DNA of 64,000 bases from Nitzschia sp. pyKryTriq1 (Eukaryota > Bacillariophyta > Bacillariophyceae > Bacillariales > Bacillariaceae). A program made the translations under genes and the position numbers. The notes under the pieces are model-generated. The model was given only the letters and a program-made list of their open reading frames with translations, was not told the DNA's origin and did no database searches. Numbering within the stretch: the first letter of the stretch is position 1; every line of letters starts with the position of its first letter. The stretch lies in the NCBI GenBank assembly GCA_956465555.1, contig OY101123.1, forward strand, positions 558,001 through 622,000, given 5' to 3'. This document shows positions 41,662-51,011 of the stretch, in pieces.

Positions 41662-43236
41662 TTACGATCGATCACTCAACATTGCATCCACTTCTTCCGT
41701 GGATACTTCCGCGACATTCTTGTGCTTCCAGCCACCGAATGGTGGAGCTTTCTTTTCATCGCCACCATGCTTATTAACATGCGCTGCCCAATTCTTGAAA
41801 TCACTTTGCTGCAGCATGTGTAGTTGAGCCTTCATTTCAAGTTCCATACAATCTTCTATTGAGTTCTTTACTCGCTTTCCCATGGTCATGAGCTGATGAA
41901 TCACGCGTAGAGATAGGGGAGACTGTCGTTCCATTCGCGACACAATCTCCTGGGCAATCCTACTGTTTTCTTGCTCTTCCAAATCGTCCGATTTCTTGCC
42001 GCCAGTCTCTCGGAGACGTTCCATGATACCCTCGACAGACGTTTCCTGCTTGAAGATATCATCAAAGTGAGCGGCAGTATCGACCAAGTCACTCGAGAAG
42101 AAGCCAGATTCCCACGGAACATGATCCGTATCGAGGGCGGGATCACCAGCAGTCGTAATACCAAAGTCGTAGGGGAGTGAATTACCCGGATTCGAAGAAT
42201 GCTCCGAAAGCTGCTCAATGACATTCGCGATGGTCTTGTTGCGGAATTGAGCGTTGGGGTCTCGTCTAAGCACTTGGCCATACCCTCGCCTGGGCTTTTG
42301 TACCAGTCGCTGCTGATTCCAAGGCTCAATACTCGCCAAATTGTACTCCAACAGAGGTAGCGCAGCAGAGTCACTCACAAGATGGGTAGCGAGGCCGGTT
42401 TCCACCATGTCAAAGCAATTTGCCTCGTATCCTGCCAACGCGAGGAGCATTCCGCATCCAGAGTACTTGGAGCTCCTTTGATTATAATCCCAGCCTAGGC
42501 GAGGAAGGATGTACGAGAATCCAACCGGATCAAAAGACAGACCACGAGAAGGATTCATGATTCGAAACGATGTCTGCCGTGTTGCCAGGACGTAGCCTCC
42601 CATGCACAACGCATAGCCAGCGTCTGTGACGATGCCATGGGGCATGGTGATGACGGGAACGCGCGTGGAAACTTCTCCAGATTCTTCCCCTTTTGTAGCT
42701 AGAGAAAGCTTTCGAAGACTATCCATAAGAAATTTGGATTTTTCCTGAGATGGATCGGCAGACAACGTCTCTGCCAGTTTGAGAGGATCGTATCCACCAG
42801 ATACATGCCAAGTGAACCCGGGGGCAGGATCGAAATCCATGTTGAGACCCCCATAGTGAGGAGTGTCCAGATCTGTCAAAAATCTAGGTAGACAGTTCGT
42901 CTCGGAGTCATCATTGTCGTCCGACGCAATGAGTACACTATTGATGGATTCGTTGTTGGAGAGAGCGTGGATACGATGCGCCAGGCCCTCCATCTCCTCC
43001 GCCTCCAAGTGGGGGTCCAGCAAAAAGATGCGCCTGCTGTTTCCCATTGGGCGCAATCCAACATTTGCCGTTTGGAAGCTATCTCCAGCCAGCGTTGGAA
43101 TACGCGCCACAGATGCGGGAGCATCCGCATTCAGGGCGAGCTCCCTCATTCTCGCACCTTCGGCAGCAGCTTCCCTGGCCATCGCCTTGGAGACGCGCTG
43201 CCGAGGGACGACACGAGAGGCTACAGCGCGAACCAT
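41662..43236 (-). CDS. Enoyl-CoA hydratase/isomerase-fold protein, 3-hydroxyisobutyryl-CoA hydrolase-like, mitochondrial
   Basis: A 524-residue single-exon protein. The N-terminus (Met-Val-Arg-Ala-Val-Ala-Ser-Arg-Val-Val-Pro-Arg) is Arg/Ala-rich without acidic residues, as in mitochondrial presequences. A crotonase fold follows: Arg-Arg-Ile-Phe-Leu-Leu-Asp-Pro, a disrupted first oxyanion segment near Gly-Gly-Tyr-Asp-Pro, and then Met-Pro-His-Gly-Ile-Val-Thr-Asp-Ala-Gly-Tyr-Ala-Leu-Cys-Met-Gly-Gly, Thr-Ser-Phe-Arg-Ile-Met-Asn-Pro and Gly-Leu-Ala-Thr-His-Leu-Val. The last blocks are those of 3-hydroxyisobutyryl-CoA hydrolase, a valine-breakdown enzyme, or its ribosome-associated relatives. In that family a Glu follows Met-Pro in the catalytic strand; here Met-Asn-Pro-Ser replaces Met-Pro-Glu-Thr, so catalysis as usual is doubtful. 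Confidence 0.75.
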   Translation of the reverse strand: MVRAVASRVVPRQRVSKAMAREAAAEGARMRELALNADAPASVARIPTLAGDSFQTANVGLRPMGNSRRIFLLDPHLEAEEMEGLAHRIHALSNNESINSVLIASDDNDDSETNCLPRFLTDLDTPHYGGLNMDFDPAPGFTWHVSGGYDPLKLAETLSADPSQEKSKFLMDSLRKLSLATKGEESGEVSTRVPVITMPHGIVTDAGYALCMGGYVLATRQTSFRIMNPSRGLSFDPVGFSYILPRLGWDYNQRSSKYSGCGMLLALAGYEANCFDMVETGLATHLVSDSAALPLLEYNLASIEPWNQQRLVQKPRRGYGQVLRRDPNAQFRNKTIANVIEQLSEHSSNPGNSLPYDFGITTAGDPALDTDHVPWESGFFSSDLVDTAAHFDDIFKQETSVEGIMERLRETGGKKSDDLEEQENSRIAQEIVSRMERQSPLSLRVIHQLMTMGKRVKNSIEDCMELEMKAQLHMLQQSDFKNWAAHVNKHGGDEKKAPPFGGWKHKNVAEVSTEEVDAMLSDRS

Positions 43237-43760
43237 TCTTTTATAGGCAACTCCGTTTACTCAAACAATTACTCAAACAAAATGATCAAGGACAAATGAA
43301 AGAGCCACAGTTCGCGATGTATCATCCGGCTTTGATTGTTGCTATCACTACCAGCACATACAAATCATAAGTCGAAAGGGCAAGACGGCTTCGAGGCTCT
43401 CCACTCTCCACTCGACCACACCAAAAGCCCTCCTCATCGATACCGGTACCGGTTACCTGTACCGGTATTCTCATCGTCATCGTCTTCCAGTTCGCAGCAG
43501 GATCATCAGTCAGCGGTGCTCGGAGCTCGGACGACGACCGACGACGGAGAGGCTTGTCGACTAATCCGAACGAAACATCGAAAAAAGTTCGCATTTCGCG
43601 CTGGCAGACCTCGCACGATCTTCGCCAACGCAAAAAACGAACGCGCGGCCGGGTCGATGGGCACACGCAACAACACGCAACAAAACAAAACAACGAGCGG
43701 AAAGCACACCATCGCCCCCCCCCCTCTCCTCGTCGTCTGTTGAACACAGTTTTTGTGACC
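43237..43760. promoter_or_regulatory. Divergent promoter region with GTAC cluster
   Basis: A GGTACC/ACCGGTACCGG cluster lies at 43441-43468, about midway between the two start codons, followed by purine-rich and A-rich sequence and a run of about ten C residues (43715-43724) about 40 bp before the plus-strand ATG. Confidence 0.55.
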
Positions 43761-44257
43761 ATGACGCCTCTTGCTGCCCGATCAACTCTTTTGCGTTCCG
43801 CCGGAACCCAAGCGGCCCGGCGACAATTGTCGACGGTTCCCAAGATGCACAAGTCTGCCGACAAGTGGGCCGGTTTCCTCAAGGAACGACCACCCAAGGA
43901 CCATTTGGACGAGCACGTGAGTTTTCTGACGGACGACAGACAGACATACCGACGTTCTTCGATTGTTTCTAACTAACGAGTCTACTTGTGCTCTTGTTTC
44001 TTCTTTTTGGTAGACTGTGTTCCACCCTCCGTACAATGGTGTTGCCGTTGGAATTGGAATTTTCACCGGCTGGGTAAGACGCTGTCGGAAATTGGAAGTT
44101 ATTTACGTAATGGCTGTTTGCTCCTTTACTTACCATGTATTTTTCGTTTGTTGACGAATATCCCGTGGGGTGTTATTGTGTTTTTCAGTGCATCGGATAT
44201 GGAGCCATGGGATACGGAATGGCCCACCAACAATACAAGCAAGGATTCTGGAAATAA
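43761..44257 (+). CDS. Small mitochondrial single-pass membrane protein, candidate respiratory-chain accessory subunit
   Basis: Three exons: 43761-43916, 44014-44073 and 44189-44257. All introns are phase 0 with GTGAG/GTAAG donors and TAG/CAG acceptors (94 residues). The gene is easy to miss because its exons are short. The N-terminus (Met-Thr-Pro-Leu-Ala-Ala-Arg-Ser-Thr-Leu-Leu-Arg, then Ala-Ala-Arg-Arg-Gln-Leu-Ser-Thr) is a typical mitochondrial presequence. The mature part has a charged segment, His-Pro-Pro-Tyr-Asn-Gly, then one membrane helix rich in Gly and Ile (about residues 60-82) and a short tail ending Lys-Gln-Gly-Phe-Trp-Lys. Size and layout resemble small supernumerary subunits of cytochrome oxidase or complex I, but I cannot assign the exact subunit. 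Confidence 0.7.
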
Positions 44258-45266
44258 GCTGAACATGTGCGTCCAAGTCCAAAAGTTGGTTCCGACATTA
44301 TTTCTTATCCGTTCCGACTTTCGACCTGCCTGCTTGTTGACTTGGCGACGATGTGTGGTTGCTTCGCTGTTGAAATAACTATTTTAGCGGACTTACACTG
44401 AATTGAACATGCGTGGGTATTCTTGTTAGTTGTTTGGCTGGTATAGCTATTGGAGAGCGCTACAATTGGAGTATACAACCGTCTGCTCTAATCAAAAGTA
44501 CCCTTCAGAGTTTAGAGCCGGCAGCGGCCCATCCCACCTTCTTCCTTCAAAAAGCTGGGAAAGTACTTGTGCACTCTATCTACTAGAGATACAGTACACC
44601 CCATGCTAAGCACACGATTACTCCTAGGCTCCTCCGTACATTATTATTATTTTGGGCTTGACTGCTTGATGCGTCGTTGCTCTACTTATACTGTACCAGT
44701 ACTTTCTAGGTTCCGTCGTCGTCCCTGTAGATCGTTCCGGCGCAAGAGAGATTCATTGCTCTCCAGCATCAAGGTAGTAGCTAAATTAGACAGTGCAATT
44801 TTTCGCTTCTTTACGATATACTCTCTCTACTACTACTATTAGCTGCTTTACGATAGCCGTAGTCGTACCGGTACTTGTATGGTACTACTACCTGGCACGA
44901 GAGAGAGGTGAAGAACAACATTATTGGATCAATCCATCGGATCGAAGACCGATTCCCGAGCGAACCCCATTCTTGGATGCGATGGCTGACGCGAAACGCG
45001 AAGTGAATAAAGGCCGGCCGTCTAAAATCTCAACGGAAGCGGGATGTGGTGAGCGCACCCCTCCCTCTCCCCTCTCTCCCTCACCGCAAACACCAGCGAG
45101 ACACCATGAGAAGCCTTTTCATAAAATTCATAATTTCCCTCATCGCAACTACATTGCGATCCATCCTACTCAAGGTAGCAACAAGAGACGAAGGCAAGCC
45201 CAGCCTCGAAAGTGCCTAACCATTCCGTTTTCAAAGTTAATCGAAAGCTTTACATCTTCAATCAAG
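44258..45266. other. Intergenic region containing CTAG/TAC words and a dispersed repeat
   Basis: This spacer lies between the mitochondrial protein and DEK genes, both plus-strand. The first half has CTATCTACTAGAGATAC and similar words. Copy 2 of the 40-bp dispersed element lies at 44781-44820, and a related shorter piece (TAGCTGCTTTACGATAG) lies at 44840-44856. The DEK reading frame is open upstream of its ATG back to about 44790, but that stretch does not look conserved. Confidence 0.5.
44781..44820 (+). repeat. Dispersed 40-bp repeat, copy 2
   Basis: It matches 24509-24548 at 36 of 40 positions, same strand, no gaps. The core is TAGACAGTGCA followed by a T-run and CGATATA. A partial third piece lies 20 bp downstream. 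Confidence 0.75.
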
Positions 45267-46274
45267 ATGCCAGCGAAAAAGAAGAGCAAGAAAGAGGACG
45301 AGGAGCCCAAGAAAGAAGAGAAAAAAGAGGAGGAGGAAGAGTCTGAGGAAGAATCCGAGGAGGAAGACTCGACCGATGATGAAGACCGTGGTCGAGGAAA
45401 GCGAAAGAGAAAGTCTAGCATCGAAGCAGCTTTTGAACCCGTCGACTTTACCATGGCTGACAAGCCTCAGGTTACCATCGTTAAAGGACGCGGCAAGAAG
45501 CTGAAGGAATTTCCCACGGTGGTCGCCAGCTTTGAGAAGTGCTCGACTGACGACGCTTTGTTTGCGCACAAATTCCTTTTCGGAAACCGAGGGAGTCATC
45601 TGAAGAAAAAGGAACTGGTTAACAACCTCCTGGAATTTAGTGGCTACCTCAAGGAGGTGCCAAAGGGATACGACGCGAAGAAGCTTGATGCTGAAGATGA
45701 TCTGGAAGAGGTAAGGACACAACAAATTATCCTTAAAAATAAATGCAGCGTGCATCCTTTCTCCGTTGTACTCACTTTGTTTTAGAAAAAATATTCGATG
45801 AAGGCGTTCAAAATGGTCCTTGCTCAAGTAAAACGGCTGTGTGATATCTTCACTGTGGAGCGTCTGTCCGAAGAAGGCAAGCCACTCAACAAGGAAGACA
45901 CAATTGAGAATCTTCTGGATTTCTTGGCACAACCAAACGCTGACTTTATTGCAACAATTAAGGAGGAAAAGCCTAGCACAAAGAAGAAGGCGTCACCGAA
46001 GAAGAAGAAGAAGGCGACATCTACGAAGCAAAAGAAAACGCCAACCAAGGCCAATGCGGCACCGAAGGAATCATTTGCCCTTGTTCGATCTCATGAAAAG
46101 GGCAAGACGCCGAGCGATGCGGCTCTTAGACAATGGGTTCAGGCTTATATCGTCAGTTTTGATATGGACTCGGCTACGACAAAGCATGCAATCAAAACGG
46201 CCTCGGCTAAATTCGGTACAGATCTTTCAGCGAGCAAAGACCGAATTAAGGAGCTCTTGGCAGAAGAAATGTGA
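45267..46274 (+). CDS. DEK: DEK-type chromatin protein
   Basis: Two exons: 45267-45710 and 45786-46274, phase 0 (310 residues). I chose the ATG beginning Met-Pro-Ala-Lys-Lys-Lys-Ser because a Lys/Glu-rich start is usual for DEK; the frame is open for about 158 more codons upstream without such character. DEK proteins bind DNA and histones and influence chromatin topology and splicing. Residues 1-55 are acidic and basic low-complexity. The central part (about 75-190) matches the DEK SAP-like region: Lys-Gly-Arg-Gly-Lys-Lys-Leu, Leu-Phe-Gly-Asn-Arg-Gly, Lys-Lys-Glu-Leu-Val-Asn-Asn-Leu-Leu, and Lys-Glu-Asp-Thr-Ile-Glu-Asn-Leu-Leu-Asp-Phe-Leu. A Lys-rich linker (about 210-245) is followed by a C-terminal DEK-C-type helical domain (about 258-310). 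Confidence 0.85.
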
Positions 46275-46474
46275 TGTCCATCTCAGATTAATGCCGGGGA
46301 GTGCGACGCAAAAGTTGTATGAACGTAGCTGTTACATCGATGTAAGATTTAAGGCAAAGGGGAACTTGCCCGTTGACAACCGTACACTTTAAAGAGACTA
46401 CCCATACTACGTGCTGTAGTGGGATTTTCGAGGAATGCAAACTCTACTACGCTACACGTATCGATTCTCGTTCA

Positions 46475-47206
46475 CTAATTAGTGGTCGACTTGGGCCAAA
46501 AACTAAGACCAACGGACTCATAGGATGCCTGTGCTCTATCGACTCCTTCTGGGTCCGACGCAAGTAACTTTGAGTGAAGATCCTTCGAGTCTTGCAAAGC
46601 CTCTCTTACCATCTCAGCTGAACGTTTCGACGGTCGGACAAAGAAACCTTTCGCTCGATGGCCGACATCGACTGGAATATCTTCGTTATTGGGATGCCCT
46701 ACCGTAACTTCATCTCCGACTCCAACCTCACCGCCTTCCAAAACTTCACAAGAAACGCCACCCGCATCCCACAGTGCCTCCATCAAACCGGGCGTTTGGT
46801 TCTTCCTTTCGTTATACATACACGGGACACAATTGCGATGTACAATCAGCTTCGCTCCAGAATCACCCAAATGAATGATGGTGCCAATCGAATCTAGCAA
46901 ATCTTGTGACGTGATACCTTTCAGCACAATGTTCCGACGAAGGTCCCCGATCGGCTTGTTCCATGCAATACCCCTTTGCTGAAATGCAGCCTCGACTCCC
47001 TCAGCCGATATCAGAGTTAGCTGTCGCCCAGGCTCTTGCTCCCCAGGAGTATATATGGAAGATTTCAGGACGGAGTATGTCCCAGCACGTTGAGCGTATC
47101 GATCACCCTCCAACCCCACTCCCTTCACCAGAGTTGCGCGCTCGAGGGCTTCCATCGGGCCCGACGCGATGGGAGTTCGATAAATCGCCTCGATTGTTAT
47201 GGTCAT
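46475..47206 (-). CDS. MOSC-domain protein
   Basis: A 243-residue protein from the ATG at 47206; upstream codons in frame contain no earlier ATG. MOSC domains (molybdenum cofactor sulfurase C-terminal) handle sulfur or molybdenum cofactor transfer, or act as Moco-dependent reductases (YiiM/mARC group). Residues 1-60 carry Glu-Ala-Ile-Tyr-Arg-Thr-Pro-Ile and Gly-Val-Gly-Leu-Glu-Gly-Asp-Arg-Tyr-Ala, the usual MOSC opening. The central Arg-Gln-Leu-Thr-Leu-Ile-Ser and Gly-Asp-Leu-Arg-Arg-Asn-Ile-Val-Leu-Lys-Gly strands are followed by His-Arg-Asn-Cys-Val-Pro-Cys, where the family's functional Cys is expected. An 80-residue C-terminal extension with Lys-Gly-Phe-Phe-Val-Arg-Pro-Ser follows. The 3' end is within 200 bp of the convergent DEK stop codon. 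Confidence 0.85.
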   Translation of the reverse strand: MTITIEAIYRTPIASGPMEALERATLVKGVGLEGDRYAQRAGTYSVLKSSIYTPGEQEPGRQLTLISAEGVEAAFQQRGIAWNKPIGDLRRNIVLKGITSQDLLDSIGTIIHLGDSGAKLIVHRNCVPCMYNERKNQTPGLMEALWDAGGVSCEVLEGGEVGVGDEVTVGHPNNEDIPVDVGHRAKGFFVRPSKRSAEMVREALQDSKDLHSKLLASDPEGVDRAQASYESVGLSFWPKSTTN

Positions 47207-48040
47207 GCTCTTTCCAAAGACTGTTAAATTTTGCAACGGCAGTGATTGTCGTGGATATGACGCTTCCTCCTACGGGTAGAAAGATACGAAAGGTAGACAC
47301 CATCAGTGAACAGTGAAGCAATGGATGCTTCAAAAGGCTGAATGAAGTGACGGAAGAAGATCCAGGACTGATTCGTGATTGAAGAACTTCACCGCGATAT
47401 TCAAACCAGATGAGAGATGAGGCACAAAAACTCCGCCCCGCCCCCAACTACTACTCTCTACTAGTAGTAGACTACTTGCTGAAGAATGTCATCGATATTC
47501 GAATGAATAGTCTACCTCCCAATCAACAGATCTTCTCTAGCTGGAAAAGTGTCAAACTCTACACCGGTAGCTCGACTAGAGAGAGAGCTAGAGTAGACGA
47601 GAGAGAGCAGAAGGTTCCTATAATCAATGTGATATGGTTCTCTATAAAACATAATTGTATGATACCCGTCTATACCGTTCAGTATGATAGTTATCACAAT
47701 CGACCTGAAACCAATCCAATCGCAGAGCAAAATAAAAGAGCTGTGGTGAGAGATCATTCATTACCGTAGTGTTCGACGAATGATTGAATTGTAAATGATT
47801 GTTGGAGGTCAACCAGGACATGTTGCCACGGATAGTATATTGACATTCACGTCTAACTATAAGACATTCCAAGCTTTCTTCTAGCACAACACTATGACCG
47901 AACCACGCACGGAGGAGCAAGCGGGGACCGGAGATACGGTTTGCAGCAAACAAACAAAACAAACAACAACCCAGTAGTAGTCACTCACCATACTGTCTGC
48001 CTGTAGGCACAACCGCACTGACCTACGATCACCACCACCG
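47207..48040. other. Intergenic region with CTAG/GAGAG palindromic words
   Basis: This spacer lies between the MOSC (-) promoter side and the 3' end of the LRR gene (-). CTACTAGTAGTAGACTACTTG (47459-47479) and GACTAGAGAGAGAGCTAG (47575-47592) belong to the CTAG/GAGAG vocabulary seen in other spacers. No gene is supported. Confidence 0.5.
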
Positions 48041-49612
48041 TCATCGCTCCTCTCGACAAACTTGAAGTAGATCAGGCTTTCGTGATAGGATATAAAACAG
48101 CAAGTCCGCCTGCCCCGCCGCACGACCAACCACCATCGAGAAGAGCATGAGGAACGGTACTACTCCGGGCTCGTCGTCCAAGGACAACAAGTGTCGAGCC
48201 CCAGTAGCATTCAGCTGGATCCAAAACTCCACTTCTTTCAACTCCGAATGATGCAAGTGATTGTGACTCAAATCAAGTTTCTTGAGGTCAATAATGGTAC
48301 TAGGATGAGCACTGCTGCTGTCGCGCAACCGAGCGAGCAGATTCCGTCCACAACGAACGGCATTACGAGAAGCATTCAAGCGGCGGGTCAACAAGAACGG
48401 GGCGTAGTTGTTGTCATTGTCATTGTTCAACAACAATGCCACGATTCCAATATCAGTGATATGATTGTTGGATATATCGAGTTGATTCAAAATAACTCGT
48501 GCTGCTGTTGTTGTTGTTGTTGTTGCTGTGGAATGTCTGTCTCGTGTTGCGGGAATATTATTATTATTCGAGGCACGAAATGCTCGAGCAATAGCAGAAG
48601 TGTCAGAGTCATGGAGATGACAACTTCGCAGTGAGAGTGATTTTAGCGTTTCCGGAATCATCACGACCCCACCACCACCACCACCATCGTCGTCGTCGTC
48701 CCAGTGTAGACCAGTCGAAGTTCCCGACGTATTGCCGTCAAAGCAAAGTCGGCACAAGGAAGGAAATGATGCAAGGACTGACCGAAGGGTGGGTCCTGTC
48801 GCCTCAATGCGATTGTACGCCAGATCCAGATCTTGTAAGGCACAGAGTACTTTGTCACTCAATGACAAAATCAAGGCAATGATACTTTCATCACGGAACT
48901 GATTTCGCGCGATCTTCAAAATCTTCAGGGAGCAGTAGCAGGAGGACTCCTCGCCACAACAGCTGTGGTTCACAACGCTGGCGAGTATAGAGCCACTTGA
49001 CAAGGCGTTGTGTTCGAGATTTAACTCGACCAGCTTGGCGGCACCTTCTTTTGTGCATTTGGTGCTGTTCGCTGGCAGTAGGTACTGGGACCAGGCGTGC
49101 ATTGCTATATCATTGATCTTACAATTTGAAAGATCCAAACTCGAAAGAGCCGACAAGCTTTCAAGGCAAACGGCTAAACTGCAAAGTTGCTCTCCATTAA
49201 GAAAGGTCCCTGAGAAGCTCAAATGCTGTAGTGAACTAGAAAGACAGCAACCAAGTCCTTTTCGACACAATCCGTGAACAATATCCGAAGATTGCGATGA
49301 TGATGAATTCTCGTGGCCGAGTTCTACGTGCACTCGTGTCAATTGTGTGTTTCTTGAAAGTGCTTGGATAAGAGTACGGCAATCCTTTCTGATAGTGGAA
49401 ACATCCCAGAGCCATAACTCTTTGAGAGAAGCATCATTTTGAGCTATCTTTTCACACAACTTGCGAAATTTCTGAGCGGGATGCAACGGCGGTGCCGGAC
49501 GTGGCCTTGAAGTTGTTTTATAACTACCAGCATCCCGTTGCTGCTGCTGCTGCTGCTGTTGTTGTTGTTCTGCTTCTTCTACTCCCAGCAAGACGTGCCA
49601 AATCCAATCCAT
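48041..49612 (-). CDS. Leucine-rich repeat protein (ribonuclease-inhibitor type)
   Basis: A 523-residue single-exon protein without signal peptide. After a Gln run (about residues 18-25, encoded by CAG/CAA) and a Pro-rich linker, the protein carries LRR repeats from about residue 70 to 480. Examples are Leu-Ser-Ser-Leu-Asp-Leu-Ser-Asn-Cys-Lys-Ile-Asn-Asp, Leu-Gln-Asp-Leu-Asp-Leu-Ala-Tyr-Asn-Arg-Ile-Glu and Leu-Lys-Lys-Leu-Asp-Leu-Ser-His-Asn-His-Leu, the spacing of RI-type repeats. Low-complexity inserts (Asp/Gly run, Thr run, Asn/Asp run) sit between repeats. No kinase, NB-ARC or F-box is present, so it is a bare protein-binding scaffold. The ligand is unknown. Confidence 0.8.
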   Translation of the reverse strand: MDWIWHVLLGVEEAEQQQQQQQQQQRDAGSYKTTSRPRPAPPLHPAQKFRKLCEKIAQNDASLKELWLWDVSTIRKDCRTLIQALSRNTQLTRVHVELGHENSSSSQSSDIVHGLCRKGLGCCLSSSLQHLSFSGTFLNGEQLCSLAVCLESLSALSSLDLSNCKINDIAMHAWSQYLLPANSTKCTKEGAAKLVELNLEHNALSSGSILASVVNHSCCGEESSCYCSLKILKIARNQFRDESIIALILSLSDKVLCALQDLDLAYNRIEATGPTLRSVLASFPSLCRLCFDGNTSGTSTGLHWDDDDDGGGGGGVVMIPETLKSLSLRSCHLHDSDTSAIARAFRASNNNNIPATRDRHSTATTTTTTAARVILNQLDISNNHITDIGIVALLLNNDNDNNYAPFLLTRRLNASRNAVRCGRNLLARLRDSSSAHPSTIIDLKKLDLSHNHLHHSELKEVEFWIQLNATGARHLLSLDDEPGVVPFLMLFSMVVGRAAGQADLLFYILSRKPDLLQVCREER

Positions 49613-50255
49613 AGCAGATGCTTGGTCGAACTAATACTGCTACATGTGATGTACGTAGTTGTATCCATGCTAGACTACTTCGTCACTGCTACTCATACCG
49701 AGCTGCAACAGTGATTCGAGATGTAGAAGAACTTTGATGTCTCCATCTCCATCGTCTTCTCGTTTCATGTTTCATGCTGTTGTTGGTTTTGGATTTTTTT
49801 GGATGGTCATCGCGTGTCTTCTCGTGTCACCACTACTCTTACTTGTACTGTAACGGTACAGTATGTCCTACGTGTACAGTACCAGTACACGTAAGGTACC
49901 AGGTACGGCGAGGAGATTGTTTTTGACGATGAGGTCCGTCGGGTCGAATTTCGCTAGATCGTCCGTGTGACGGACGGTCCGTATGAACATGGTTTGAAAA
50001 AACGGCGCACGAGGTACAAAATCCCGCGCCAGGGTTTTTTCAACGTAGGCTTTTATACTGACCTACGCTGAATGCAAAAACAGAGCTCGCACGCGCCAAA
50101 TTGCCGTGTGTCGCCGTGTTAGTGTTGTCCAATAAAATCAGCCACAATCGATCGATCGCTTTTATTGTGTATGTTTGTTGGTCCGCGCCATCCTCCATCA
50201 CCATTATTTTTTCGTTATTCCAATAATTCAAACCATCATCACCATCATCATCACC
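49613..50255. promoter_or_regulatory. Divergent promoter region with GTAC cluster
   Basis: GTAC words in overlapping palindromic arrangement (ACTGTAACGGTACAGTA, TGTACAGTACCAGTACACG, GGTACCAGGTAC) lie at 49846-49908 between the LRR gene (-) and the thioredoxin-like gene (+). A CATCATCACC run precedes the ATG. No gene is seen. Confidence 0.55.
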
Positions 50256-51011
50256 ATGACAGTCGCCAACCTTCCCCAATTACCATTGGTATGCCTCAAG
50301 ACGGCAGACTCGAAAGACACACAAGAAGTAGTTCGTGGAAAGCCTACCATTATTGGTGAGTAGTCTAGCCAGATTTGGTTTTGATTATTGCCGAAAGCAC
50401 TGGGTGCATTTTTTTCGTGCCGACCCCCCAATCCAACCTTTTTTCTCACACACACAACTGCATCTCATCATTCTTACCATCTTGCAATCATCACCAATCA
50501 ACATCGTTTCACAGACTTTTGGACGACCAAATGTACGAGATGTCCGGACGCTCTGGATAAATTGGACCGCATGGCCAAGGATCCCAAATACGAAAATGTA
50601 CAATTCGTTTCCATTTGCTGCGATCAGCTGGACGGCGCCCGAAACATTATTGAAAAAGACGACGACCTGCGATGGCAAAATGTCAACCACTACTTTATGA
50701 CTCAAAGCGATAAGGAACAAGCCAAGAAGGAGCTTGGTTTCAAGAGTGTTCCCTTTTATGTGGTGCTTGATGAGGATGGAACGATTACTCAGAAGGGAAA
50801 CCAAAAGGCGATTGACTTTGATGAAGTTCCCGGGGTGGTGCGACCGGAGCCGGAACCCCAATTACCCTCCTCGTCGCTGTTTGAAGAGGAAAAGAAGGAA
50901 GATGACGACGATGCTGACTTTACACTGGACTTTCAATTAGACTTTGCGCATCAGCAGTTCAAGGAGCCACCGACGGTAGACCGAGTGTTTACTCTGGACG
51001 ACGACTTTTGA
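50256..51011 (+). CDS. Thioredoxin-fold protein with Cys-Thr-Arg-Cys redox motif
   Basis: Two exons: 50256-50355 and 50515-51011. The donor is GTGAGT and the acceptor is TTTCACAG; the phase-1 junction makes Asp34 (198 residues). No signal peptide is seen, so a cytosolic or nuclear location is likely. Residues about 10-130 form a thioredoxin fold: Lys-Pro-Thr-Ile-Ile-Asp-Phe-Trp-Thr-Thr-Lys-Cys40-Thr-Arg-Cys43-Pro, a Val-Gln-Phe-Val-Ser-Ile-Cys-Cys-Asp strand, and Val-Pro-Phe-Tyr-Val-Val with the cis-Pro. Both redox Cys residues are present, so thiol-disulfide exchange is plausible. The C-terminal 60 residues are Pro/Glu- then Asp/Lys-rich and end Leu-Asp-Asp-Asp-Phe. It resembles TlpA-like eukaryotic proteins more than classical thioredoxin (no Cys-Gly-Pro-Cys). 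Confidence 0.78.

Noticed and set aside
44793-45266. Upstream extension of the DEK reading frame
   Set aside because: It is open for 158 codons but has mixed, unconserved-looking sequence, whereas the ATG at 45267 starts the expected Lys-rich N-terminus. It remains possible if a transcript starts upstream.
45258-45932. 224-codon Phe/Leu-rich minus-strand frame opposite DEK
   Set aside because: Antisense of Lys/Glu codons gives Phe/Leu runs, which mimic membrane segments; it is not a gene.
47410-47769. 119-codon plus-strand frame in the MOSC-LRR spacer
   Set aside because: It spans CTAG/GAGAG repeat sequence; the composition is not protein-like.
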